Shown: in pieces, positions 1-8,424 of the stretch
How the letters are laid out: every line of letters begins with the position of its first letter
How positions within the stretch are numbered: the stretch's first letter is position 1
Origin: DASRDU01 sp046331565
GTDB taxonomy: Bacteria; Acidobacteriota; Blastocatellia; RBC074
DNA length: 64,000 nucleotides
Direction of reading: 5' to 3'
Assembly (NCBI GenBank): GCA_046331565.1
Contig: JAXLQP010000002.1
Span: 1,674,001-1,738,000, forward strand
Position numbers and translations under genes: made by a program
Notes under the pieces: model-generated
Databases searched by the model: none
Seen by the model: the letters and a program-made list of their open reading frames with translations, nothing else
Told to the model about the DNA's origin: nothing

Positions 1-927
1 GATCTGCACCACGCGCAGGCGGTAATACAAATCAGAACGGAATTTTTCAGCGGCAATGTCAGCTTCAAGATCACGATTGGTCGCGCTGATGACGCGCACA
101 TCAACCGGAATCGAATGCGAACTGCCGAGGCGTTCGATCTTTCTTTCCTCAAGCACGCGCAGCAGCTTGGCCTGCGTGGTCGCGCTCATATCACCGATTT
201 CATCCAGAAAGATTGTGCCGCCGTTCGCCAGTTCAAACTTGCCTTTGCGCTGAGTGGCCGCGCCGGTAAAGGCTCCGCGTTCGTGGCCGAACAGTTCCGA
301 TTCGATCAGTTCACCGGGCAGCGCGGCACAGTTCATGGCAATGAATTCGCCTTTGCGACGATGTGCGCTGCGGTCGTGAATGGCGCGGGCAGCGAGTTCC
401 TTGCCCGTGCCCGATTCGCCGCGAATCAGCACCGTCACGTCCGTTGCCGCGACTTTATTGATCAGATCGTAAACGCGGCGCATCGGTTCGCTTGAACCAA
501 GCAGATCACCGATGCCCTGTGCGGCTTTGAGTTCTTCCCTGAGCTTTTCATTTTCGCGGCGCAGCGTGTGCGCTTCGAGCGCGTTTTTGACGACCAGCCG
601 CAGTTCATCAACCTCAAACGGCTTGGCCAGATAATCGTAAGCCCCTGCCTTGATCGCTTCGACCGCCGTGCGTTCAGAACCGTGCGCGGTAATCATCACC
701 ACCGGCAGAGCGTCTTTCATCGCCGCCAGTTCGCGCAGATATTCAAGCCCGCTCGTGCCCGGCAGATTGATGTCGAGCAGCAGCAGATCAGGTCTGTCAG
801 CCGCGAGGCGCAGGCGCGCTTCAGCGACGCTGCCAGCCTCACTGACTTCATAATTTTTCAGCGCGCGTCGCATGCCGTAACGCGCCGCTTCTTCGTCATC
901 AACAATCAGAATTTTTGCTGGTTCCAT
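1..927 (-). CDS. Sigma-54-dependent response regulator (NtrC family), 3' end missing
   Basis: The gene starts at 927 and runs off the left edge, leaving about 309 codons. It begins MEPAKILIVDDEE, a receiver domain with phospho-acceptor Asp near residue 52 (LLLLDINLPG) and the conserved Lys in YLAKPFE. A sigma-54 AAA+ domain follows, with Walker A GESGTGKE, the GAFTGA loop that contacts sigma-54 and Walker B GTIFLDEIGD. The C-terminal DNA-binding domain lies outside the window. It should activate sigma-54 promoters when phosphorylated, and the histidine kinase 45 bp upstream on the same strand is the obvious partner. Its target genes cannot be told from the sequence. Confidence 0.95.
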   Translation of the reverse strand, partial: MEPAKILIVDDEEAARYGMRRALKNYEVSEAGSVAEARLRLAADRPDLLLLDINLPGTSGLEYLRELAAMKDALPVVMITAHGSERTAVEAIKAGAYDYLAKPFEVDELRLVVKNALEAHTLRRENEKLREELKAAQGIGDLLGSSEPMRRVYDLINKVAATDVTVLIRGESGTGKELAARAIHDRSAHRRKGEFIAMNCAALPGELIESELFGHERGAFTGAATQRKGKFELANGGTIFLDEIGDMSATTQAKLLRVLEERKIERLGSSHSIPVDVRVISATNRDLEADIAAEKFRSDLYYRLRVVQI

Positions 928-972
928 TTTGACTGCTCATTTACGTGGCAACTTCCATTTCAGGATGTTTTC

Positions 973-3102
973 TCAATCAACTGTTGTGCCAGGAGCAGCA
1001 ACGATCCTTTCAAGCCGCGCCTCACGATCACGCTCAACGGCAGGTTCGGTTCTGACCATCATCAGTTGATGAAGTAAGAGAACAAAGCTTGTACCGCGTT
1101 CGCCATCAACCGGACTGATGAGTGCGATGCTGCCGTCGAGGTCACGGATGCGGCGGGCAACGATGGCGAGGCCCAGGCCCGTGCCGCGCTGCTTTGTGGT
1201 GAAAAACGGCTCGAAGACTTTTTCCTGCATTGTGCGCGGAATGCCTGCTCCATCGTCAGTGACGCTCACGCGCAGGCGGTGATCCGGTTCAGTGCGGCTT
1301 TCGATTTTCACCTGACTGCTGGCGGCCTGCACGGCGTTGAGCAGCAGGTTGCTGATGACTTCCCTGAGTGCGGCGGCGGTTGCGCCGTCAAGCGACGGGT
1401 CGGCGGCCAGGTGCGATGAAACGCTGACTCCGCGCTCTTCGATTTCGGGACGGGCGAGCGCGATGACGCCGTTGATGACTTTGCTCAGACGGGCAGGCGA
1501 AGCGGCGACGACGGCAGGACGCGAAAAGCTGAGGAGTTGTGTGACGCTGCGGTTCAGACGATCAATTTCGCCGTTGATGAGATCAAGGTCGCGGGCGTAT
1601 TCGCGGCTGACCTCTTCATCTTCGCGCATCACCTGCGTGATTGATTTGATGGCCGAAAGCGGATTTTTGATTTCGTGAGCGACGGTTGCGGCCATCTGAC
1701 CGAGCGAGGCCAGGCGTTCGCGTTCAGCCAGGGCGCGTTCAAGTCTGACTTTGTCCTCAAGCAACTGACAGCTTTCAAGCGCAGCGGCGATGTGGCCTGA
1801 AAGCACCGTCAGCACTTCGCGTTTGTCGGCGGTCAGATGCTGCGCCGGGCCGCTCACGGCAAGCAGTCCGACAACACGGCCTTCGCGCCTGAGCACGTCG
1901 CAGTAAACTGCCCTGAGACTGGCAAGCAGCGATTCATCTTCAACCTGCGACCACTGATAATTTTCAGCGAGCGTGCAGATTTCAGCCGCTGCGCCACGGG
2001 CCTGGCTTGCCGGAATGAGCTGAACGCCGCTGAGTTCGAGAGCTTCAGACAGACGCTGTTCGATGAAATCAATCAGGTGCGACATTTCGCCGTAACTGGT
2101 CGCGGCCTTGCCGACCTGTGCGACCAGGTCGCGGTACAGTCCGACTTCGCGGACGAAGATGCGCCGGATGTAATGTTCAGTCAGGCCGCGCAGCGGAGCC
2201 GCCAGAAAGACCATCGCCAGAATCAGAATCGCTTCGATGACGCTCGCGCGCAGGCCGTAGCGGGCCGCCAGAAATTCGCTCAGCGTGCGAATGCCGTAAA
2301 GATAGATCATCATCACGATGACGGCGACGGCGGCGTAAATCAGACTCTGCCGGATGACGATTTCAAGATAACGATAGCGATAAATGTAATAAGCGATGAT
2401 CGCCGTCGGCACGATGGAACCGAGCATGGCAATTGCTTCGACGTAAGGGCCGATCACCGACCAGTGCCGCGCGCCGAAAATGTAAGTCGTCAGATTCAGC
2501 ACGCCCTGGATTGCCAGCACTGCGCCGAGCATCGTGAAAAAGCGCCGTTCACGCGGCCCGCTCAGTTTGTGACCGAGCCGGAAGCTGATGCCTGCGCATT
2601 CCCACAGCACAATCACCGACCAGAGCATAAACGCAAAGACCAGTGAAAACGGCGTGAATGGCAGTTTGAGATTCGACAGGCGTTCGACCGGATGGATGTA
2701 AGGCTCGCTCCACATCTGCGCAATCACCCAGGGCAGCAGCGCGAGCGGCACATAGCCGAACCAGATGAAGGGAGTCACAAAACGACGCGGCGCGTGTTCA
2801 TCCATCAGTTCCCACACGCGCATCTGAGCGTGAAAACCGAGCGGCGCCAGCAGCGCGAGCGCCGAGTAAGCGATGACGTGGCCTGATTTCAGCCACCACA
2901 ACGCGCCCGGCACCTGAAGCTGTTCATAAATAGTGGCGATGAAATTGCCGAGATGCCAGAACCCGACACACGCGCCCAGACCGAGCACCACGCGCTCGAC
3001 CGCACGCAAGCCGCCACGCCGGATGAAAAGCCAGCAAAGATACAAATGCAGCGCCGCACCCGTCGCAAAGCCGACCAGTTTGAGAATGGCGAGTGGGGAC
3101 AT
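973..3102 (-). CDS. Membrane sensor histidine kinase with GAF-like domain
   Basis: A 709-residue protein. Residues 1 to about 305 form roughly eight to ten hydrophobic segments. A GAF-like region follows (about 320-445), then a short coiled coil, a HisKA domain with H-box AATVAHEIKNPLS (His476), and a HATPase with the N box (SNLLLNAVQ), DDGAGIP and TGLGLAIV motifs. It autophosphorylates and should pass phosphate to the NtrC-type regulator just downstream in the same operon. The polytopic-GAF-kinase plan next to a sigma-54 regulator recalls the PrsK/PrsR pair linked to PEP-CTERM/exosortase systems. That link is only an analogy here, although one PEP-CTERM protein is present at 55194-55871. Confidence 0.93.
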   Translation of the reverse strand: MSPLAILKLVGFATGAALHLYLCWLFIRRGGLRAVERVVLGLGACVGFWHLGNFIATIYEQLQVPGALWWLKSGHVIAYSALALLAPLGFHAQMRVWELMDEHAPRRFVTPFIWFGYVPLALLPWVIAQMWSEPYIHPVERLSNLKLPFTPFSLVFAFMLWSVIVLWECAGISFRLGHKLSGPRERRFFTMLGAVLAIQGVLNLTTYIFGARHWSVIGPYVEAIAMLGSIVPTAIIAYYIYRYRYLEIVIRQSLIYAAVAVIVMMIYLYGIRTLSEFLAARYGLRASVIEAILILAMVFLAAPLRGLTEHYIRRIFVREVGLYRDLVAQVGKAATSYGEMSHLIDFIEQRLSEALELSGVQLIPASQARGAAAEICTLAENYQWSQVEDESLLASLRAVYCDVLRREGRVVGLLAVSGPAQHLTADKREVLTVLSGHIAAALESCQLLEDKVRLERALAERERLASLGQMAATVAHEIKNPLSAIKSITQVMREDEEVSREYARDLDLINGEIDRLNRSVTQLLSFSRPAVVAASPARLSKVINGVIALARPEIEERGVSVSSHLAADPSLDGATAAALREVISNLLLNAVQAASSQVKIESRTEPDHRLRVSVTDDGAGIPRTMQEKVFEPFFTTKQRGTGLGLAIVARRIRDLDGSIALISPVDGERGTSFVLLLHQLMMVRTEPAVERDREARLERIVAAPGTTVD

Positions 3103-3110
3103 AAAAAACT

Positions 3111-3193
3111 GACGCGGCGAGCGAGCAACGCGGCAACGCGGCGAAAACTCAATCGTGTTCGCCCGGTCGCCCGCGTCGCTCGCTCGCCGCGTC
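3111..3193. repeat. Intergenic inverted repeat (16-bp perfect arms)
   Basis: GACGCGGCGAGCGAGC at 3111-3126 is the exact reverse complement of 3178-3193, and the similarity continues inward with mismatches (ACGCGG repeats). It fills the spacer between the actin-like gene and the histidine kinase gene. It could act as a hairpin at the end of the actin-like gene transcript, but there is no clear T-run. Confidence 0.75.
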
Positions 3194-3216
3194 CATTGGT
3201 TTCGCGTCTGGCGCGC

Positions 3217-4242
3217 TTACTTCACTTCCGACATGGCCGCGATGTAACAGCCGCGAGCCGTGGCGGTCAGCGGGTCGCTGGCCATGCGGATTTCCGAAAC
3301 CGGAATCGGGAAGTTGCTCGCCTTGAGCATCGTCTCGAATTTCTGCAAAAAGCCGCGCGGTTTGGCCGTGCCGCCTGACAGCACAATCGGGATGGGGCGA
3401 TCCATCTTCGGCAGGTTGCGCGAACTTTCAAAAGCCTCGCGCAGCCCTTCGATCAGGGTTTGCAGCACGTCTTCGTAATAGATGTGCAGCGCGCTTGAAA
3501 TCTTGTCCTTCGGCGCGCGTGACAGGTCGAGCGATTCTTCCTTGGTCAGGCGCACTTTGGTCACGCTTTCATCAACGACCGCCGCGACGCTGGTGTCAAC
3601 GTAATCGCCGCCTTTCGGCACGCTGAAGGTCAGCATCGGCACCGACAAAAACGAAAGACAGACGTTGCACATGCCGCCGCCGCAACTGATGCCGATGCCG
3701 GTGAAATTCTCGTCCTGAAGTTCGGAAAAGATCACGGCGAGTCCTTCGTTGATGGCCTTGGCCGTGTAGCCGAGTCCCTGCAGGATGTTTTTCAGGACGG
3801 CTTCGTGATAGACGAGGTTGGTGTCAGCGCCTTCGCCCCGGCCCGGCACGCTGAAGCAGAGCATTTCATTCTTGCGGGCACGCGGCACGACCTTCTCAAT
3901 AATCGCCTGAATGATCTGCTGCCCCATGACCTCCTGCGCATTCAGCACGCCGTGCTGCATCGGGCGGCGCGGCACGGCATTGAAGAAGCTGGCGAATCGC
4001 TCTGAATCGTTGCCGTAAACATACAGATCCTTACCGTTGCGATAATAGACCATCTTGTTCTGCTGCATGATGGTCTCGGTCATCTTCGTCCAGGGGACAG
4101 TCACAAAGGCGTTAAGCTGCGTCTGCGCCTTGTGGCTGTTGCTGTCCGTCGCCAGCACAATCCGGCTGGTGCCCACATCAAGTCCGAGGGCGTTCGCTTC
4201 GCCGGTCTCCGGCGCGCCCGAGGCCTGTTTGTTCTCTTCCAT
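3217..4242 (-). CDS. Actin-fold ATPase-like protein (FtsA/MreB/ParM-type)
   Basis: A 341-residue cytoplasmic protein. I chose the ATG at 4242 (MEENKQ) because GGAGG lies 5 nt upstream. An ATG at 4308 overlaps the preceding stop (ATGA) but has no Shine-Dalgarno and adds a basic, low-complexity leader. Actin-fold motifs are visible: phosphate-1 LGLDVGTS near the N-terminus, a phosphate-2-like GISCGGGMCNV in the middle, and an adenosine motif VLSGGTAKPRGF near the C-terminus. The acidic residue usual in phosphate-2 is missing. It follows a SPOR protein and an amidase gene on the same strand, which suggests a role in organising cell-wall cleavage or division. That role is inferred. Acidobacterial homologues are usually left hypothetical. 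Confidence 0.8.
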   Translation of the reverse strand: MEENKQASGAPETGEANALGLDVGTSRIVLATDSNSHKAQTQLNAFVTVPWTKMTETIMQQNKMVYYRNGKDLYVYGNDSERFASFFNAVPRRPMQHGVLNAQEVMGQQIIQAIIEKVVPRARKNEMLCFSVPGRGEGADTNLVYHEAVLKNILQGLGYTAKAINEGLAVIFSELQDENFTGIGISCGGGMCNVCLSFLSVPMLTFSVPKGGDYVDTSVAAVVDESVTKVRLTKEESLDLSRAPKDKISSALHIYYEDVLQTLIEGLREAFESSRNLPKMDRPIPIVLSGGTAKPRGFLQKFETMLKASNFPIPVSEIRMASDPLTATARGCYIAAMSEVK

Positions 4243-4304
4243 CTTTCCTCCGTTGTTTTTTGGCTTGTGCGGACGCTTGTGTCGCTCATCCGCGTGTGGT
4301 GATT

Positions 4305-5816
4305 TCATAGGGGCGGGGTTGATGATTGATATTCGGCCTGGGCCTGACCGTTCTCGCGCAGCCGACGCCCCAGGTCATATTGCTTCAGGTACACATCGCG
4401 CATCTGCCGACGCAGCGCCTGCGGCTCCAGGTTCATGGCGGCAGCACGCTGTTTGAATTCCTCAGCGGCCACAGCCACGCCCGGCCATAACGGGCCGCCA
4501 AGCTTTGCCAGCAGCGTGTCGTCCCACGTAAAGCCGTATTCGCTGACCGTCACCGGCGCGATTTTGTACTTGTCTGAAATGCCCATCGCTTCAAACGGAA
4601 AATCACGCGCTCCGTCATAGTGAAAACAAATCTGCATCTTGTCAGGATTGACCGACACCATGCCGTGCGTCACACAGTTGACATCGTCAATCTGATAGAG
4701 ACTGCGCAGCACCGCCGTCAGCAAGCGCCCGTTGATCAGTTGCGCTTCGGTCAGTTGTTCGGCAGTTCCGGCCTGCTGCATACTTGATTCAAAGCAGATG
4801 CCCAGGAAACTTTCATTCAGCCCGACATACAGATAATTCTGATCGGCCCAGACCGAATTGCCCGCGTGATGCGCGGCCTGCTGATCGCGGACGATGCGGT
4901 AAACATTGCCGACGCGGTCAATCAGATAGTTGTAAGCCCTGATCTTCTGAATGTAACCGAGCAGCCCGCGAGTTCTGGCCTGGATTGAATCATTGTTATC
5001 CGGCCTGAACTCGACCATTTCATTTTCTGACGTGTGATAGATGATGCCGACCGGTTCGTGATAGACCTTGTTTTCAGCCGGAACTTCGGCCCCGCGCTTG
5101 AAGACGTAATACTGGCGCGGATGATTGTCCACCTCATAACTCGTCAGAATGCGCAGACTGTTGCTGTACTGTTCATAGTCGGATTCGCTTTTGACCAGCC
5201 AGACTTTTTCAGGCTTGTAATCCGGCAGATATTTTGCCGGATTGGCCAGCACCGTCCCCGGACTGACGGAATTCTGGCCGGAAGTGCGGGAACGCGCCGC
5301 CACGTAATCGCTGACATTGCGCGCTGACCACATCACCAGCAGATACAGCCCGAACAGCGCGAGTGCCGCCACGCCGACGCCTGCGCCGTAAAAGAGGTAG
5401 CGAAATTTGTAGAGTTGAAAAAAGATTCTGGCCGGGAGCGGCGCTCTGATCTGATTCAGCAGCGGGCGGCGGTCAGCCGGAATTGAAGGCAGGAAGCTCT
5501 GAATCTCCTCGAAAATCAGCCGGTACAGGCCAAGTTCAAGGAGCCAGGAATACAATCGCGTGCGGCGCAGAAAAGCGAACTGCCGCAGCGATTCGTGCAA
5601 CTGCTTTTCGCGCTCGGTCTGCCGGGCCAGCGTTTTGTTGAGAAAACGCAGCCGGATTTCCGGGCGCTCAAAAAACTGAGCGTAACGTTCGACGATCCGG
5701 GTATACGTCAGCCCTGAGTTTCCCGCTTCCGTGTTCATCTCGGACACTGCGCGCTGGCGCAGGTCGGATTGCAGATCACGGATTGAAAACGCCGGGTTGT
5801 TCCTGTCAATCCGCAT
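4305..5816 (-). CDS. Membrane-anchored N-acetylmuramoyl-L-alanine amidase-like protein (Amidase_2)
   Basis: 503 residues. The N-terminal 140 residues are helical and charged and look cytoplasmic. A single membrane helix lies at about 141-164. The outer part holds an Amidase_2-like (T7 lysozyme/AmpD) domain at about 250-420, with IIYHTS (His261), AAHHAGNS (His316/317), VTHGMVSV (His384) and HYDGARDFPF. These are consistent with the zinc and catalytic positions of the family that cuts the MurNAc-L-Ala bond. The gene lies 24 bp after the SPOR gene and overlaps by ATGA the earliest possible start of the actin-like gene. One anchored protein with both cytoplasmic and periplasmic parts could link the actin-like protein to peptidoglycan. 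This link is inferred. Confidence 0.82.
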   Translation of the reverse strand: MRIDRNNPAFSIRDLQSDLRQRAVSEMNTEAGNSGLTYTRIVERYAQFFERPEIRLRFLNKTLARQTEREKQLHESLRQFAFLRRTRLYSWLLELGLYRLIFEEIQSFLPSIPADRRPLLNQIRAPLPARIFFQLYKFRYLFYGAGVGVAALALFGLYLLVMWSARNVSDYVAARSRTSGQNSVSPGTVLANPAKYLPDYKPEKVWLVKSESDYEQYSNSLRILTSYEVDNHPRQYYVFKRGAEVPAENKVYHEPVGIIYHTSENEMVEFRPDNNDSIQARTRGLLGYIQKIRAYNYLIDRVGNVYRIVRDQQAAHHAGNSVWADQNYLYVGLNESFLGICFESSMQQAGTAEQLTEAQLINGRLLTAVLRSLYQIDDVNCVTHGMVSVNPDKMQICFHYDGARDFPFEAMGISDKYKIAPVTVSEYGFTWDDTLLAKLGGPLWPGVAVAAEEFKQRAAAMNLEPQALRRQMRDVYLKQYDLGRRLRENGQAQAEYQSSTPPL

Positions 5817-5840
5817 GAAGTTCGGGCCGCCTGAGAATGT

Positions 5841-7166
5841 TCAATTCGCCTGATAACCGGTCACCATAAATTCCCTGATTGAGCCTCTGGCCTTCAACTG
5901 GGCGGCATACCGCGAGGCCTCTTCACGGCTGGTGAAACGTCCGGCCTGAACACGATACCACGTTCCCTTGCCCGGAATCTCGGCTTTGACCACGCGGGCG
6001 TCAACTCCGGCTGATTTCAGCGCACTGACTCGCTGGGTGGCTTCGTTCTGGTTGTTATATGAACCGAACTGCAAGGTCAGGCTGCCTTCGTTGCGGTTCA
6101 CTGACGGCCCGGACGGCCCTGACTGAACTGTCTGAGATGTCACATCCGTCTTTTTGGCCGCCACGCTCGGTGAAGGTTTCGCTGTCTCGCTGCCAGCCTT
6201 AGCCGGTTCAGGCGAGGTCTGTGGTCTGGCTGAAGGCGCAGTTGTCGGACTTGTCGCAGCCTTTGTTTCAACCGACGCGCCGGGCTTCACCGCCGGACTG
6301 CCCGAAGGCGCAACTGAAGGCGCAGTGCTGGCGCCCGGTTTCACGGCCAGTCCGCTCGCGGCCTTTTCGCCTTTTGCAATCTGATCCTTCTTTGAAACTT
6401 TGTCGCTCAGGAAGTACCACGCGACAGCGCTCAGGCAGGCAAAGACCACAATCGTCAGCAGCGTCGGCACCATCCAGCGACGATTACCGCCTGAACTGAA
6501 CATCGGATTATCGGCGTTGTTCTGTGCGGCAAAGGAATCTTCCGGCAGCATCGGCCAGTCGCTGTGATTCGTCTCGGCAGCGCCGTTCGATGCCCAGGCC
6601 TCGTTCTGCATCGGCATTTCCGGCCAGTCGGCTGACAGCGCGGGCTGCGGTTCCGGCTCAATCAGCAGCGGGTCATCATCGCGCTGTGGAAACGGCATGA
6701 CGACCGCCGGAGCCGGAGCAAACTGAAGTGGTTCATCTTCGGGCAGCGCGTCAAAGCCTGCGGCAGAAGGAAAATCATTCGCGTGCGAGGTGACCGGCAT
6801 GGACTCGGTCGCCGGAACCACCGGTTGCGCAGACGGCGCAGTCAGCACTTCGTCAAAGACCGCGCCTGATTCAGCGATGGGGTAGACGCCGTTGCTGACG
6901 CGCGGAATATCAAGCACCTCGTCCGCTTCCGGTTCAATGCGCGTCGCGTAAGGATCACGCCGCAACGCACCATTGGGCATGGCGGAAGCAGGCAGGTTTG
7001 ACATCGGCCTGGTCACCCTGGGCGGCAGTTCAGTGGTGCCCCAGTGGCTGGCCGGTGCGGTCTCCGGCGTGTTGCTGGCATCAATCAGCGTGGCACAGCG
7101 CGCGCAGACCACCTTGGCCGTTTCGGCGTTGTTCTCAAATTGGCACTTCGGACAAATGACGATCAT
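5841..7166 (-). CDS. Zinc-ribbon / SPOR-domain membrane protein
   Basis: 441 residues from the ATG at 7166 (MIVICPKC), chosen because GAGAGG lies 8 nt upstream. A start 27 nt further upstream is less likely. A CxxC...CxxC zinc ribbon (Cys5, 8, 21, 24, MJ0042-like) opens the protein. An acidic, Pro-rich cytoplasmic stretch, one membrane helix (about 232-253) and a long Ala/Pro/Ser/Thr linker follow. The last 75 residues form a SPOR domain (LQFGSY...WYRVQAGRF). SPOR domains bind denuded septal glycan, so this protein probably marks division sites. It is first in an apparent operon with an amidase and an actin-like protein. Confidence 0.88.
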   Translation of the reverse strand: MIVICPKCQFENNAETAKVVCARCATLIDASNTPETAPASHWGTTELPPRVTRPMSNLPASAMPNGALRRDPYATRIEPEADEVLDIPRVSNGVYPIAESGAVFDEVLTAPSAQPVVPATESMPVTSHANDFPSAAGFDALPEDEPLQFAPAPAVVMPFPQRDDDPLLIEPEPQPALSADWPEMPMQNEAWASNGAAETNHSDWPMLPEDSFAAQNNADNPMFSSGGNRRWMVPTLLTIVVFACLSAVAWYFLSDKVSKKDQIAKGEKAASGLAVKPGASTAPSVAPSGSPAVKPGASVETKAATSPTTAPSARPQTSPEPAKAGSETAKPSPSVAAKKTDVTSQTVQSGPSGPSVNRNEGSLTLQFGSYNNQNEATQRVSALKSAGVDARVVKAEIPGKGTWYRVQAGRFTSREEASRYAAQLKARGSIREFMVTGYQAN

Positions 7167-7623
7167 AAAATCAACCTCTCTTCCTGCCATCATGGCAAGC
7201 GCCAGTCAATGGGAAAGACTGCATTGGATCCTGAGGCGACAAGCATGGTTTGCACTGAGGTCGCGCCTGTTTGCGATTGCGCTTCGGGAGGCTTTATCGG
7301 TCAGTCCCCGCCGGTTCGCTGACGCCAGGCTCAGACGCTGATGCTGAACGACAGGACTCAGAAATCTATGGCCAGCAGCAACCGGAACCGACCGTTTCGG
7401 GGACGGTCTCGCGTCATCAAAAACCGACGCTCTTTCATCTGGTTAATCTCAAGGGGCAAGGCAATACTCTGCTTGCAGGCAGGGATTCTAGCGCGGCAGC
7501 CATCGCCCAGGCAAGGATAAATTCAGGCAGGGCTTGCCCTTCCACCGCTGCGGCGGCAGGAGAAAGCAGGTCGTCGGGTTCTCTGCGGCAAGGCTGCGAG
7601 CCTGATCACTCACCCGTGCGCCA
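7167..7623. other. Intergenic region without a recognised gene
   Basis: About 457 bp between the SPOR gene and the small membrane protein. Only short, poorly supported frames cross it. It contains the GAGAGG ribosome binding site of the SPOR gene and probably its promoter, but no convincing -35/-10 pair or hairpin was found. Confidence 0.5.
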
Positions 7624-8046
7624 TTACTGGCGGCTGCCGCGCCAGGCCTGACTCAGACGCGCGCGCTGTTCGGCCTGCCTGATCAGCCGATAGTAATAAT
7701 GAAGCCGCAGCAGATTGGTGCCTTCAGCCAGCCCCAGAAACAACCGGCTGGCTTCCATCAGCCTGGTGCCTTCGGCTTCGGCAATGATGACAAAAACCGC
7801 GTCCAGCATCATCACCAGCGCAAAGGCCGCCAGTTGCCGAATCGTGATCCTGAGCCAGAGCAGTCGCTCACCTTCGACCGAGTATTCATTTTCAGTCCCG
7901 GCAAACCGCTCGACATCCTGACCGTCAAGCCACGCCGTCAGGACAAAGAATGCAATTCCGACAAAGCTGCACAACCATACTGTGGGGAGATTCATAACGT
8001 GAAAAAAAAACTCCATGCTGTAATAAGAAATTCCGTGATCAGCCAC
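7624..8046 (-). CDS. Small hypothetical membrane protein
   Basis: 140 residues from a GTG at 8046. Internal ATGs (MEFFFHV, MNLPTVW) are possible starts, and none has a good Shine-Dalgarno. Two hydrophobic segments are visible, one near residues 15-40 (TVWLCSFVGIAFFVLTAWL) and one around 70-90 (AAFALVMMLDAVFVII). A basic, helical C-terminus follows. No family is recognised. It is transcribed away from the coiled-coil/GAF gene at 8425, so the spacer between them is a divergent promoter region. Confidence 0.5.
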   Translation of the reverse strand: MADHGISYYSMEFFFHVMNLPTVWLCSFVGIAFFVLTAWLDGQDVERFAGTENEYSVEGERLLWLRITIRQLAAFALVMMLDAVFVIIAEAEGTRLMEASRLFLGLAEGTNLLRLHYYYRLIRQAEQRARLSQAWRGSRQ

Positions 8047-8314
8047 TGGCAGACAGGCATTAACGGCTGAGTCTGGCAGGGCGGGTGAGTCGCCGCCTGC
8101 TGCTGATCAACTGATGTGCCACAAAAGGTATTAATCCGGGGCCGGGACAAATGGCAGGTTTTCAGGTGAACTGGCAGTTCTCTGACGCCTGCTCAGGGGG
8201 CATGCTGATTCAGTATAACAATTTTCGACTGGCTGCTGACATAATCCGGCAGGCATTAATTCATGAAAAATCCGCGCTCATTTTCCGCGCCCCTGCGCGC
8301 CTCCAAATCAGTGA

Positions 8315-8343
8315 TTGACATCTGCTTTTTAACTGATGATAAT
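8315..8343 (+). promoter_or_regulatory. Near-consensus sigma-70 promoter
   Basis: TTGACA at 8315-8320 (perfect -35), a 17-nt spacer and GATAAT at 8338-8343 (5 of 6 match to TATAAT). It lies about 80 bp upstream of the GTG start at 8425, within the otherwise gene-free spacer 8047-8424. It is the best match to a vegetative promoter that I found in the window. Confidence 0.75.
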
Positions 8344-8424
8344 AAAGCAGTTCGCCCCTCAGGATGATCCGGTCATCATTAACTACCCCGCGAGCATCGC
8401 CGGTACTAACAACGGAGGGTCATA

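Noticed and set aside
1837..2646. 269-residue plus-strand frame inside the histidine kinase
   Set aside because: It is an antisense shadow of the kinase: low-complexity composition and no family features.
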